Below are positions 8,589 to 17,917 of a DNA stretch of 64,000 nt, one piece after another (position 1 is the first letter of the stretch; the number at the start of each line of letters is the position of its first letter). Below the pieces are notes generated by a model. That model searched no databases. It was not told the origin of the DNA and worked only from the letters and a program-made list of their open reading frames with translations. Origin of the DNA: an uncultured Chryseobacterium sp. (lineage in GTDB: Bacteria; Bacteroidota; Bacteroidia; Flavobacteriales; Weeksellaceae); the NCBI GenBank assembly GCA_913778085.1, contig CAJYXJ010000013.1:124001-188000 (forward strand), read 5' to 3'. Both the position numbers and the translations under genes were made by a program.

Positions 8589-9752
8589 TTAATAATCCAC
8601 ATTGGATGTATCATCACCAATGTTCCAGGTAAGCCCGAAACGAAGGGTATTATCCAAAGCTGTATTGATTTTTGACATATTGATCAGGTAAGAGATATCC
8701 AGTCCGAAAGAACGGTATTTCAATCCGATACCGGCCGTTGCAAACTGTCTCGCTCCCTGCTGCTCGCTTTCGTGGAAGTAACCGCCTCTTACGGAGAATG
8801 CATTGTCATAGGAGTACTCTAAAGCACCGCTGTACATGATGGATTTTTCGTTTTTAAAGGATTTTCCGATTCCCGCCATTACACCAACGTTCGGTACCTC
8901 ATAGATCGGCTGTCTTGTATTGGGATCGATTCCTACATATTCGGAACCCGGAACCAGGATTTTAGAACCTTCTACACTTATTCCCACACGGTTCATGTCA
9001 TCAAGGTACATGTCATAGCCAACCCCTAATCTTGCCATTGTCGGAAGATAAGATCTGGATTCTTCGTTTCCAGTGTAATCCAGTTTCGGCCCTAAATTCT
9101 GAACGGCAAAACCTCCGTTGATTTTACTTTCCATGCCTCCCAAACCTGAGAATCTTGGAGAGGTATAGTATCCGGAAACATCTACGGCAAAAGTATTTGC
9201 CGGTTTCAGGGTCGTATCGGTATTGAATCCTCCGGCTAAGTCGGAACGAATGAATCTACCGGTAACGGCCATGGAATACGAATCCGATAATTTCAGACCA
9301 TATGCCACGTCTACTGAGAATTCGTTTGGCTTTGAGGTCCCCATGGAAGTTACTTCATTTCCTACTAACTGCGTTAGATCCACTTGTCCCATATTGAAGT
9401 AATAGATACTCGCAGAGATGGTAGATCTTTCTTCCTGACCTAAGAATTTGTGAAAAGCTCCGTATAATAAAAACACATCATTGGTAAGTTTCCCCATGTA
9501 AGGTGTATAGTTAATTCCTACGGAAGAACTTGTTCTGCTAAAAGGGTATTTCGCAGCATTCCAGAATTGTGAAAAAGCATCCGGAGAGGTTACCACACCC
9601 TGGTCTCCCATACCTCCAGCTCTTGCATCCGGTGCGATTCTTAAGAAAGGAGCTCCGGTTAAAACAGGTCTTACAAGGCTTAAATCCTGAGAGTAGCCTA
9701 AAAAACCGGCACTTAACCCAATTCCTAAAAGCAGTTTAGTAGTTAAATTCAT
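8589..9752 (-). CDS. porV: Type IX secretion system outer-membrane protein PorV (LptO)
   Basis: 387 residues with a signal peptide (MNLTTKLLLGIGLSAGF, cleavage near GYSQ) and a beta-barrel-like remainder rich in alternating aromatic residues. The mature N-terminus, with PFLRIAPDARAGGMGDQG followed by NAAKYPF, is the typical PorV signature; this family belongs to the FadL-like barrels. PorV binds the C-terminal sorting domain of T9SS cargo at the outer membrane and presents it to the PorU sortase. It lies directly downstream of porU on the same strand with a 60 bp gap, so co-transcription is likely, ending at the terminator at 8531-8566. Confidence 0.93.
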   Translation of the reverse strand: MNLTTKLLLGIGLSAGFLGYSQDLSLVRPVLTGAPFLRIAPDARAGGMGDQGVVTSPDAFSQFWNAAKYPFSRTSSSVGINYTPYMGKLTNDVFLLYGAFHKFLGQEERSTISASIYYFNMGQVDLTQLVGNEVTSMGTSKPNEFSVDVAYGLKLSDSYSMAVTGRFIRSDLAGGFNTDTTLKPANTFAVDVSGYYTSPRFSGLGGMESKINGGFAVQNLGPKLDYTGNEESRSYLPTMARLGVGYDMYLDDMNRVGISVEGSKILVPGSEYVGIDPNTRQPIYEVPNVGVMAGIGKSFKNEKSIMYSGALEYSYDNAFSVRGGYFHESEQQGARQFATAGIGLKYRSFGLDISYLINMSKINTALDNTLRFGLTWNIGDDTSNVDY

Positions 9753-9812
9753 ATGTTGTCTTTTATATATTATCAGTTTTTTGTTAATATGTTTACTGTA
9801 ATCGTTTTAAAT

Positions 9813-12800
9813 TTATTTCAAAAGTACCATTTTTTCTACAGCTGTAGCACTTCCTTTGCATTTTTCTTGATTCTGACTTTTTGCAAATATCTTAAAAATA
9901 TACGTACCTTTTGCAACAGTTGCCCCAAAATCGTCTCTTCCGTCCCATTCAATGGCCTGACGCGGCGTTCTAAAGCCCTGCAGGAAAGGTTCTGCGACTA
10001 CCGGCTGAGATAATGTTCTTACCAATTTTCCGGTAATGGTGTAAATCTGAACGTTCACTTCAAGGATGTCATCACAATTATGCTCAAACTGAATATACGT
10101 TTTGTTGGTAAATGGGTTCGGCCAGTTCAGTGGCCTGTTGATCACCAGGTGCTGGTCGGCTTCATCCTTAACTTCAAAGTTTAACGTAGAGGTTGTTGAA
10201 TTATTGTTTATATCCCAAACTTTAAATGTTAATTGATGCTGTCCGATAGCCAGATTTCTGAAAGGATAGGTTACATTACCCTTCTGGTAGTCGGCAAGGG
10301 TGGGACTTAAACATCCGTTTCCTTCTCCCGAGGCATAAAAATCATTCAGTACTACGGTGTTGATAATTTGACCGTCCAAATATACTGTAATATCGTGACC
10401 GATACCAGACCCTGTGGAATTAATTCCGGTATCGTCGGTAATACATGCCAGTAACATCGGATTCTGGTCGGTAATACCACCATCGGCAAAGTTGGTATTG
10501 TTCATATATAATTTTACTTTCGGCGGTTCGTTATCATTGATTCCATTCGGATTAATATCTCCTACCTGTACCGCCTGGTTATTGAATACATCACTGGCTT
10601 TGTTATCCGCATAGGCCAGGATTCTTCCCGTACCTACAGCATAATTGATGTCTTTCGGAACATAGAACTCTACGGTGAATACTCCGTTTACGGCTGTTCC
10701 CGAAGCTTTGACGATGGCACTTCCTTCTTCGGTGTACTGAAGAATAGGAGTAAGTCCATTACTATTATTTAAAGTGGATTTATTTAATCTCTTATCAAAA
10801 ATGTTGATTACCACTCTTCCGTTAAAGGTAGTATTAACCGTACCGTTCGGGTTATTTACATGGCCTTTGATTTTTACGAAATCCAGTCCTCTGATCAGGC
10901 CAGGAACCGGTGTATCGATATTATCGATCACCAGTAGCCTTTTCGGTCTGCTGAGCTTCATCGCCGGATCCCCAAGGAAGTTTACCTTCAGGTGTTCCGT
11001 AGATGCTCCTTCCTGTTTTTTAGCATTTAAGTGCGCATAGCCCAGCGTATCAAAATCGTCGCTGGTAAGCTTGAACATATTCTGGGTAAAGGTATTGGTA
11101 AAGGTTACTCCATAAGACACGTCGATGGCACGGCTTGAAGTGATCATCGTGGCGGGGCCGCCCTGTTTCAGCTTGATGAACTGCTCACCTGCCGACGAGG
11201 TGTCGGGATCGTCCCAAAGGGTAAATTCGCAGGTAATGGTAGATACAAAGGGGAATCTACTGTACACCGTTGAGAAATTATTCGCATTCTGAACCTCGCT
11301 TAAGGTTAAAACCCTTTCCTGAGCCCAGCCGTTGATTCCTCCGTGTCCGAAGTAAAACATATATAAACTGTTTCCGATATCATTGGAGATCGCCTGGTTC
11401 ACCTGCGGATATCGCCGTCCGCCTGCCGTACTCTGTGCCGGGAATGCATCCAGGTAGAGCTTTCTTACGTTGTATTCTTTAAGATTCGTAGAGCTGGACT
11501 GCTCGAAAACAGACACCAGGGTATTGTTCATTACCGTATGGAAAGGAGTAGAATTTGGTCCGTCGTTGTCATCATCTACGATAAAGTCCAACTTCATTTT
11601 CCATTCTCCGAACGGCGTGGACTGTCCCGGTAAACCATTATAATAAGCAAGGGTTTTGTCGATCATATTTCCTGCTTCTGTCACGTTTCCTGCCGGAAGC
11701 CTTCCTACGGGCAGATCGGGAAGATTGAAATCGATAAACTGGGTAGTCTGCGGTTTGGTCATTACGATGTAGTCGTCTGTAATGAAAGACCGGATCACAT
11801 CCTGCGAAATCTCACTTTCATAGCTGGAAACCACATTTGAATTGCCTGAAATCCTGTTTTTATAATCATAGGAAGCATCCCCTAAAATGAAAACATATTT
11901 CAGGGTTCCGGAAGGTGTATTCAGTCTGGTCACAAAATCACGGATTGCTGTAAGATCCCTGCTGCCGCTGCCAAATTCATTATAAATCTTATCCGTATCT
12001 ACGATCTGTACATTATAGTTGTTTTTGGTCTGATGATAATTGGCCAGCCGCTGGGCCTGTCCCATCATTTCCGGAACCGTAATGATAAGGTAATCCACAT
12101 TCTGTAGTGCCGAAAGGTTCTGGTTATTGATCCTTCCTACAAATTGGGGACTGTATGCCGCATCTGCTTTAAATGCCACGAATTCATTGTTGAAATTGGG
12201 ATCGGACGCGGTATAGCCGAAATTGAAAGTGGTATTTCCTGCCGCTTTATTCACTCTTCTGTTGGCATTCGTAATATCGGTAACATCCCAGATCTGTTCC
12301 GCTGCAGATGCATTGGATAAGCTGAAACCATAGGTGGTATTGCTTCCGCTTACAATGGAATAGTCCCTGAAATTCATCTGAGTTCCGTTGAAGCTCAGGT
12401 TATCTTTATATTGTACCTCAAAATAATCGGGATAGAAAGTTCCGTTCGGGTTTACCGAAATATTCGGTTTTAAATTGAAGGTAATCTGGCTTCCGCTCAG
12501 TCCGGAAATCGTTCCGTTGTACCGGGTGGTGAAAAATTCATACGTTCCGCTGGAATTCGGGGCCGGAATCGCAACAGAAAGAGGATTCTGGTTGTTGATA
12601 TCATAAGTAATGCTGTTCTGCTGCGATTTGTAGGCAATTACCTGTGCCCTGTAACGGATCTGGTCGCCACTCTGAATAGGAGAAGCTGTGTTGAAAGTAA
12701 TGGTCTTATCGGTACTGAAAGGCGTATCTTCCACCCAGACACGGCCTACTTTCATCAGATTTTTCTGATCGTTGTTGATGAACTGGTAATTGTCGAACCT

Positions 12801-13718
12801 TGTAATAAGGGCGGAGGAAGGCAGGTTTACATCCACCGGCTGAACCCTTTTCCCCGGGCCTTTATCGAAATTGATATAATAGTAAGAGAAGTCTTCGTAA
12901 ATATTTTTTACGTTTTCACTTCTGTCGCTTCGGGTATCCGTTCTTTTATAGCCGTTTCCATTTGCCGTGTTGTACAGATTGTAGCCATTGGGTCCCTGGG
13001 CATAAAAAAGGGCATAATCGTTATCATTCCACACCCCGTCATTTTCACCGACTACCTGGATTGCATTTTCCTGAAGGGCGCCGTACTTCACATCCTGGTT
13101 GAATTCCGGAAGCATAATACCTCCGTTTCCGTAGATTCTGAAGTTTTTAGGGTTTACGGAAGATGGGTTGATCCCGTTATCCTGGAGGAACTGTTTTGTG
13201 ATTTTAAAAATTCCGGATTTATCGACTTTTATTTTATAGAAGTTTCCTGTAGAAAGAGGATTATTGGTTGTTCCTACTTTCATCGTGCTGCCGGTGCTGT
13301 TAGGGATGTTGCTTTCTGAAATTTCAAATGAAGACAACCGTTGTACCTGCCCCTTTACATTCTTAAATAAAGAAACATTAATACTTGCATACCGGTCGCC
13401 ATCAAGGTTATAATAAGCCACATCCTTTACTTCATAGTCCGGGAGAAGATCTTTGCTTATTTCAAACAGAGCTCCGGCAGAGACGTTTTCCCAAACAGGA
13501 TTTGAAATTTTCAGCTGCTTTTCTCCAACCTGTTGTTTAGTTGTAATAAAAATGTTATTTTGGCTGAATAAAAATCCTTGATTTTTGAAATTTGGGAGAT
13601 TAAGTTTTGTATCGCCAAAGTCCCTGATCTTAGAGCCATCCCATTCGATGGTAATCCTTTGGGCCCAGAGTATTGATACAAAGCTTAATAGAAATAAAAG
13701 TGAGATTTTTTGTTTCAT
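9813..13718 (-). CDS. porU: Type IX secretion system sortase PorU
   Basis: 1301 residues, typical for PorU. It is a gingipain-like (peptidase C25) cysteine protease that removes the C-terminal sorting domain of cargo and helps attach it to the cell surface. The signal peptide is MKQKISLLFLLSFVSILWAQ. The catalytic pair is visible as FYFGHGGINGWAQE (His near residue 790) and VSTITCEFTLWDD (Cys near residue 830). The C-terminal ~90 residues look like a FlgD/sorting-type Ig domain (NRPLNWPNPFTNKTYIQFEH, then GTYIFKIFAK). The gene is divergent from gldJ and is followed by porV. Confidence 0.95.
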   Translation of the reverse strand: MKQKISLLFLLSFVSILWAQRITIEWDGSKIRDFGDTKLNLPNFKNQGFLFSQNNIFITTKQQVGEKQLKISNPVWENVSAGALFEISKDLLPDYEVKDVAYYNLDGDRYASINVSLFKNVKGQVQRLSSFEISESNIPNSTGSTMKVGTTNNPLSTGNFYKIKVDKSGIFKITKQFLQDNGINPSSVNPKNFRIYGNGGIMLPEFNQDVKYGALQENAIQVVGENDGVWNDNDYALFYAQGPNGYNLYNTANGNGYKRTDTRSDRSENVKNIYEDFSYYYINFDKGPGKRVQPVDVNLPSSALITRFDNYQFINNDQKNLMKVGRVWVEDTPFSTDKTITFNTASPIQSGDQIRYRAQVIAYKSQQNSITYDINNQNPLSVAIPAPNSSGTYEFFTTRYNGTISGLSGSQITFNLKPNISVNPNGTFYPDYFEVQYKDNLSFNGTQMNFRDYSIVSGSNTTYGFSLSNASAAEQIWDVTDITNANRRVNKAAGNTTFNFGYTASDPNFNNEFVAFKADAAYSPQFVGRINNQNLSALQNVDYLIITVPEMMGQAQRLANYHQTKNNYNVQIVDTDKIYNEFGSGSRDLTAIRDFVTRLNTPSGTLKYVFILGDASYDYKNRISGNSNVVSSYESEISQDVIRSFITDDYIVMTKPQTTQFIDFNLPDLPVGRLPAGNVTEAGNMIDKTLAYYNGLPGQSTPFGEWKMKLDFIVDDDNDGPNSTPFHTVMNNTLVSVFEQSSSTNLKEYNVRKLYLDAFPAQSTAGGRRYPQVNQAISNDIGNSLYMFYFGHGGINGWAQERVLTLSEVQNANNFSTVYSRFPFVSTITCEFTLWDDPDTSSAGEQFIKLKQGGPATMITSSRAIDVSYGVTFTNTFTQNMFKLTSDDFDTLGYAHLNAKKQEGASTEHLKVNFLGDPAMKLSRPKRLLVIDNIDTPVPGLIRGLDFVKIKGHVNNPNGTVNTTFNGRVVINIFDKRLNKSTLNNSNGLTPILQYTEEGSAIVKASGTAVNGVFTVEFYVPKDINYAVGTGRILAYADNKASDVFNNQAVQVGDINPNGINDNEPPKVKLYMNNTNFADGGITDQNPMLLACITDDTGINSTGSGIGHDITVYLDGQIINTVVLNDFYASGEGNGCLSPTLADYQKGNVTYPFRNLAIGQHQLTFKVWDINNNSTTSTLNFEVKDEADQHLVINRPLNWPNPFTNKTYIQFEHNCDDILEVNVQIYTITGKLVRTLSQPVVAEPFLQGFRTPRQAIEWDGRDDFGATVAKGTYIFKIFAKSQNQEKCKGSATAVEKMVLLK

Positions 13719-13882
13719 GTTTATGGTTGAAATTTCTGAATTACAAAATAAATGAAAATTTTATAATTAAATTGTGATACAATAAAATTAATTTGTTAAC
13801 GTTTTTCAAAAAAATCAACTCTTTACTTGATTTATTGAATAATTTACTTTTTCTTTGTACTTTGAAAATATTTATATCGACT

Positions 13883-15478
13883 ATGAAAAAACTAAAGTTG
13901 TTTTCATTAATAGCATTAAGTTCTACACTTGCATTAACCAGTTGCGGAGGATCTAATAATGGCGGCGGTACGAAAAAATTTGTCAGCAAAACAGGTTGGA
14001 AACCAAACGAGAAACAAGGTTGGTTTTTTGCAGGAAAGCAACAAAAACAAAAAGGTTGGCCGGGAATGGTATATGTAGAAGGTGGAACTTTTACAATGGG
14101 ATTAGTGAAAGATGATGTTATGCACGATTGGAATAACGCGCCGCGCAGAATGCAGGTAAGTTCATTCTTTATCGGGGAAACTGAAATTACTAACTACGAA
14201 TACCGCGAATACCTTACATGGTTGAAGTACGTATTCCCTCCGAGTGATCCGAGCTTTAAGGAAATCTACAACGGTGCATTGCCGGATACCTTATTGTGGG
14301 ACAACAAACTATCTAGAAATGATTTCAACGAAACGTATTTCCGTTCTCCTGAATTCGATTACTATCCTGTAGTGGGGGTAAGCTGGACTCAGGCCAACAG
14401 ATATTGCGAATGGTTGTCAGACAGAGCCAATGAGAAAGCTCTAATGCAGGCGGGTATCATTGCCAAAGATTTGTATATCAACGAATCCAATAACCAGGGT
14501 GGAACGGCATTTAACATGGATAAATTCAAATCGAATGATCCTGAAATGCAAGGGTACATCAATGAAAAAAGAATGCAGCAGAAAACCGGTATGAAAACTA
14601 CCAACCAAAGACTGCTTGCTGCAAACAGAGCTCCGAACGCTGCTATGGTAACCAAATTCAGACTTCCTACTGAAGTTGAATGGGAATATGCAGCTTTAGG
14701 TATGGCTAAAAACAGAGAATATAACCAATACTTAGGTAAGAAGCCTGAAATCGATCAGTTAAGAGGGACCAAAGGAAAAGAAAGAGGAATGTTCCTTGAA
14801 AACTTTAAAATGGGTGCCGGTGACTATTCAGGTCTTCCGGGATGGAAAAATGACGGATCTGCCAAAACCTCAGATGTAAGACAATATCCTTCCAATGATC
14901 TTGGGATCTACGGAATGTACGGAAACGTTGCGGAATGGACGGCTGACGTATACAGACCAATTATCGATGAGGATTTCAGTGATTTCAACTACTATAGAGG
15001 AAATATGCCTCAGGCTGTCGTAAAGAATGCAGACGGAACCTATAAGATGGTGGACGAAAGCAGCATTAAGTATGATACTTTAGCTGACGGAAGACTGGTT
15101 TACAGAAACCTTCCGGGACAGTTTGAGAGAGAAACGATCGCTGATTACAGAAACTACAGAGACGGAGACAGAATGTCTTCTCTGAATTACAGAAATGCTT
15201 CAGATTCTGCTTCTTCTTATAACATGTACAATTCTCCTAAATCAAGATTTATTGTAGATGCTAACGGTAAAGTAGTATTACAGAAAGATAAAAAAGAAAG
15301 AACTTCTGATATTACCAACGATATTAGAGTAGTAAAAGGAGGTTCTTGGCAGGATACAGCTTACTGGCTGGATCCGGGACAAAGAAGATACAAGTCTCAG
15401 GACAGAGCTTTCGGATGGATCGGTTTCCGTGTTGCACAGGATGCCCGAGCTAACGATAAGGGTAGAACAAGAAGATAA
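13883..15478 (+). CDS. gldJ: Gliding motility lipoprotein GldJ
   Basis: 531 residues from the ATG at 13883. A start further upstream at 13793 would put 30 extra residues before the lipoprotein signal MKKLKLFSLIALSSTLALTS with C at the lipobox (SCGG), so 13883 is preferred. The body is a formylglycine-generating-enzyme-like (SUMF1) fold: GMVYVEGGTFTMG near the start, then RLPTEVEWEYAALG, GNVAEWTAD and VVKGGSWQD. GldJ is a membrane-anchored component needed for gliding and for the stability of the GldK/L/M/N T9SS core in flavobacteria. The gene is divergent from porU and upstream of murF, an arrangement I recall from other flavobacteria. Confidence 0.93.
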   Translation: MKKLKLFSLIALSSTLALTSCGGSNNGGGTKKFVSKTGWKPNEKQGWFFAGKQQKQKGWPGMVYVEGGTFTMGLVKDDVMHDWNNAPRRMQVSSFFIGETEITNYEYREYLTWLKYVFPPSDPSFKEIYNGALPDTLLWDNKLSRNDFNETYFRSPEFDYYPVVGVSWTQANRYCEWLSDRANEKALMQAGIIAKDLYINESNNQGGTAFNMDKFKSNDPEMQGYINEKRMQQKTGMKTTNQRLLAANRAPNAAMVTKFRLPTEVEWEYAALGMAKNREYNQYLGKKPEIDQLRGTKGKERGMFLENFKMGAGDYSGLPGWKNDGSAKTSDVRQYPSNDLGIYGMYGNVAEWTADVYRPIIDEDFSDFNYYRGNMPQAVVKNADGTYKMVDESSIKYDTLADGRLVYRNLPGQFERETIADYRNYRDGDRMSSLNYRNASDSASSYNMYNSPKSRFIVDANGKVVLQKDKKERTSDITNDIRVVKGGSWQDTAYWLDPGQRRYKSQDRAFGWIGFRVAQDARANDKGRTRR

Positions 15479-15499
15479 TATTTATCTAAATAATTTTCA

Positions 15500-15537
15500 A
15501 AAAAACCTTCCGGAATACTGGAAGGTTTTTTTATTTT
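15500..15537 (+). terminator. Rho-independent terminator of gldJ
   Basis: Hairpin AAAACCTTCC / GGAAGGTTTT with a short loop, followed by TTTTATTTTT. It sits between gldJ and the murF start at 15544. Confidence 0.8.
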
Positions 15538-15543
15538 TGAACC

Positions 15544-16815
15544 ATGAATATAGAACAGTTTTACCCTTTGTTTTTACAGGCAGAAAAAGTAACCATCGAC
15601 AGCAGGAAAGTAGGAAAGGATGATATTTTCTTTGCTTTTTCCGGAGAAAACTTCAATGCGGCAACTTTGGCCGGGCAAGCCGTTGAGAACGGAGCCTTGG
15701 CGGTCATTGTAGAGCATAAGGATTTTGAAGACGCATCAAAGAATATTTTCTATGTTCCTTCTACACTTGATTTTCTGCAGGCACTGGCCATTCATCACAG
15801 ACAGCAGCTGGATATTCCGGTTATAGGACTTACGGGGAGCAACGGTAAAACAACGACGAAAGAAATTATTCATGCCGTCCTTTCCGGGCAATTCAACGTG
15901 CAATATACATTCGGAAACCTGAATAATCATATCGGTGTGCCGCTCACCCTGCTTTCTATTAAACCGGAACATGAAATGGCCGTGATCGAAATGGGGGCCA
16001 ATCACCAGAAAGAAATCGGTTTTTTATGCTCTATTGCCCAACCGAATTTCGGGTATATTACCAATTTCGGAAAGGCACATCTGGAAGGTTTCGGCGGATT
16101 CGAAGGGGTAATCAAAGGGAAATCGGAACTTTATGATTATCTTAAAAATAACGGACAGACCCTTCTAGTAAACGAAAATGATCCTGTTCAGGTAGAAAAA
16201 ACCGAAAATTATTCACCAAGAATTACCTTTGGAAAAGAGCATTCAGACTATTATTTTGAGCTCTTTTCAGAAGAAAATTTCGTAGGTGTAATTTATGAAG
16301 GCCATAAAGCGGTTTCAAAGCTTACAGGCGATTATAATTTTACCAACCTGTGTGCCGCAGCAAGTCTGGGACTTCATTTCGGACTCAGTTTTGATAAAAT
16401 AAAAGCTGCGATCGAAAATTATATACCGACGAATATGCGTTCTCAGATTGTAAAAAAAGAAGGGAGAACACTGGTGCTGGATACCTACAATGCCAATCCA
16501 AGTTCTATGCAGGCTTCACTTAATAATTTTATTACGTTTGAAGGCTCTAAAACCATTATTATTGGCGATATGCTGGAACTGGGCGATGAAAGTGAAAAAG
16601 AACATGCAGGCATCCTGAAACTGGCTGAAGATTTAGGCTTCGACCAGATTATTACTGTTGGTAAAAACTTCGGGAACGTACGTGCATCATCCTTAAGCTT
16701 TGAGAACACGGCTGCGCTAACCGAATACTTAAAAGCTAATAAAATACAGTCTGAAAATATATTGCTGAAAGGTTCCAGAGGGATCGCCCTGGAAAAATCC
16801 ATTGATTTTATTTAG
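15544..16815 (+). CDS. murF: UDP-N-acetylmuramoyl-tripeptide--D-alanyl-D-alanine ligase
   Basis: 423 residues. MurF adds D-Ala-D-Ala to UDP-MurNAc-tripeptide in the last cytoplasmic step of peptidoglycan precursor synthesis. The Mur ligase ATP loop GLTGSNGKTTTKE lies near residue 97, followed by FGNLNNHIGVPLTLL and the substrate motif AVIEMGANHQKEI. DTYNANPSSM around residue 315 is a typical MurF C-terminal signature, and GDMLELGDES follows. Other mur genes are not nearby. It follows gldJ after a terminator, so it probably has its own promoter. Its last 8 bp overlap the convergent NUDIX gene. Confidence 0.96.
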   Translation: MNIEQFYPLFLQAEKVTIDSRKVGKDDIFFAFSGENFNAATLAGQAVENGALAVIVEHKDFEDASKNIFYVPSTLDFLQALAIHHRQQLDIPVIGLTGSNGKTTTKEIIHAVLSGQFNVQYTFGNLNNHIGVPLTLLSIKPEHEMAVIEMGANHQKEIGFLCSIAQPNFGYITNFGKAHLEGFGGFEGVIKGKSELYDYLKNNGQTLLVNENDPVQVEKTENYSPRITFGKEHSDYYFELFSEENFVGVIYEGHKAVSKLTGDYNFTNLCAAASLGLHFGLSFDKIKAAIENYIPTNMRSQIVKKEGRTLVLDTYNANPSSMQASLNNFITFEGSKTIIIGDMLELGDESEKEHAGILKLAEDLGFDQIITVGKNFGNVRASSLSFENTAALTEYLKANKIQSENILLKGSRGIALEKSIDFI

Positions 16816-17419
16816 TCTTAAGATCCCAGAATTCCTTAACGATCAGTTTGATGTTTTTGAAGGTGCTTGGGAAAACTTCGTTCTCGATCTGTGTGGTGTT
16901 TTTCCAGGCGACTTCGGTAATTCCTTCTTCAATCTGCGGTTTTGAAGTGTCTTCCCCTTTGAAATTCATTTCAAACCAGTGCGTGCATTTCAGCACTTTG
17001 TCACCATTTCTTTCTACATAGATATGATAGGTCGTGTTGATAAACCGTATCAGCTCCACATTCGCCAGTCCGGTTTCCTCTTCGATCTCACGGACAGCCG
17101 ATTCTTCGCGCGATTCACCTTTCTCCATTTTTCCTTTTGGCAGATCCCATTTGCCGAGTCTTTTAATAAAAAGAAGGTCGCCCTGAGGATTATTAACCAG
17201 ACCTCCTGCCGCTTCAATGATCCTGAAGAGCTTTTGAAATTCGCTCCAGATTTCATCAAGGTTTTCCCCGAAAACATTTAATTCTTTTACCGATGTATTT
17301 TCAAGAAGATCCAGCGCGATCTCCAGGCTTGTGACGTTTTCGTATCCAAGCGTTTTTTCTAAGTTTTCAGATTGCTTAGACAACAGTAATTTTTTTTCGT
17401 TCACAAAAACTTTATACAT
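16808..17419 (-). CDS. NUDIX hydrolase
   Basis: 203 residues. The C-terminal two thirds carry a full Nudix box in the segment from GKMEKGESREESAV into REIEEETGL, matching GX5EX7REUXEEXGU, preceded by RLGKWDLPKG. The first ~70 residues (MYKVFVNEKKLLL...) form a separate N-terminal extension of unknown role. The family hydrolyses nucleoside diphosphates linked to another group; the WDLPKG and GxxEKGES context resembles Ap4A or MutT-like members but does not define the substrate. It is divergent from the SRPBCC gene, with only 39 bp between start codons, so the two promoters must overlap. Confidence 0.88.
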   Translation of the reverse strand: MYKVFVNEKKLLLSKQSENLEKTLGYENVTSLEIALDLLENTSVKELNVFGENLDEIWSEFQKLFRIIEAAGGLVNNPQGDLLFIKRLGKWDLPKGKMEKGESREESAVREIEEETGLANVELIRFINTTYHIYVERNGDKVLKCTHWFEMNFKGEDTSKPQIEEGITEVAWKNTTQIENEVFPSTFKNIKLIVKEFWDLKTK

Positions 17420-17458
17420 ATATTTGTAAGAATTAAGAATTTAATACAAAAATAAAAA

Positions 17459-17848
17459 ATGAATTTAGAAGGACGAAAGATTATTGTCAATAAATCATCT
17501 AAAGAATTGGTGGAAATCCTGAAATCGCCGGAAAATTACAAAGATTTTATGCCGGACGGTCTTCAGAAATTTGAGACAAGAGAGGATGGATTTAAATTCG
17601 GATTGCAGGGAATGCCTGAGATTGCCCTGAAAATCGATGAAGTGAATGATCAGAAAGCGGTGTTGAAGTCCGCGAGCTCCAGCCTGGATTTTGCTTTGAC
17701 AGCAACCCTGAATCCGCTGAATGAAAACCAGACCGAAGTACAAATGCTGTTCGAAGGAAAATTCAACCCTTTCATTAAAATGATGGTCGAAAAACCACTT
17801 CAGAATTTCATCAATACCTTAACGGATAAGATCGAAGCTTATAAATAA
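17459..17848 (+). CDS. SRPBCC/START-like domain protein
   Basis: 129 residues. The pattern of a helix (SSKELVEILKSPENYKDFMP), then alternating beta strands, then a long C-terminal helix (MMVEKPLQNFINTLTDKIEA) fits the SRPBCC/START helix-grip fold. Such small proteins bind hydrophobic ligands, and this one is not characterised. I recall a similar SRPBCC gene next to a NUDIX gene and pyrE in flavobacteria; pyrE is not present here. There is no signal peptide, so it is cytoplasmic. Confidence 0.7.
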   Translation: MNLEGRKIIVNKSSKELVEILKSPENYKDFMPDGLQKFETREDGFKFGLQGMPEIALKIDEVNDQKAVLKSASSSLDFALTATLNPLNENQTEVQMLFEGKFNPFIKMMVEKPLQNFINTLTDKIEAYK

Positions 17849-17851
17849 ATG

Positions 17852-17880
17852 GAAAACCTTCAGCATTGAAGGTTTTCTCA
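17852..17880 (+). terminator. Terminator after the SRPBCC gene
   Basis: Hairpin GAAAACCTTCA / TGAAGGTTTTC with a 4-base loop, 3 bp after the stop. The U-run is short (TTTTCTCATTT), so termination may be partial. Confidence 0.6.
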
Positions 17881-17917
17881 TTTAATAAACCTGTATCACT
17901 TATTCAATATTCAATTC

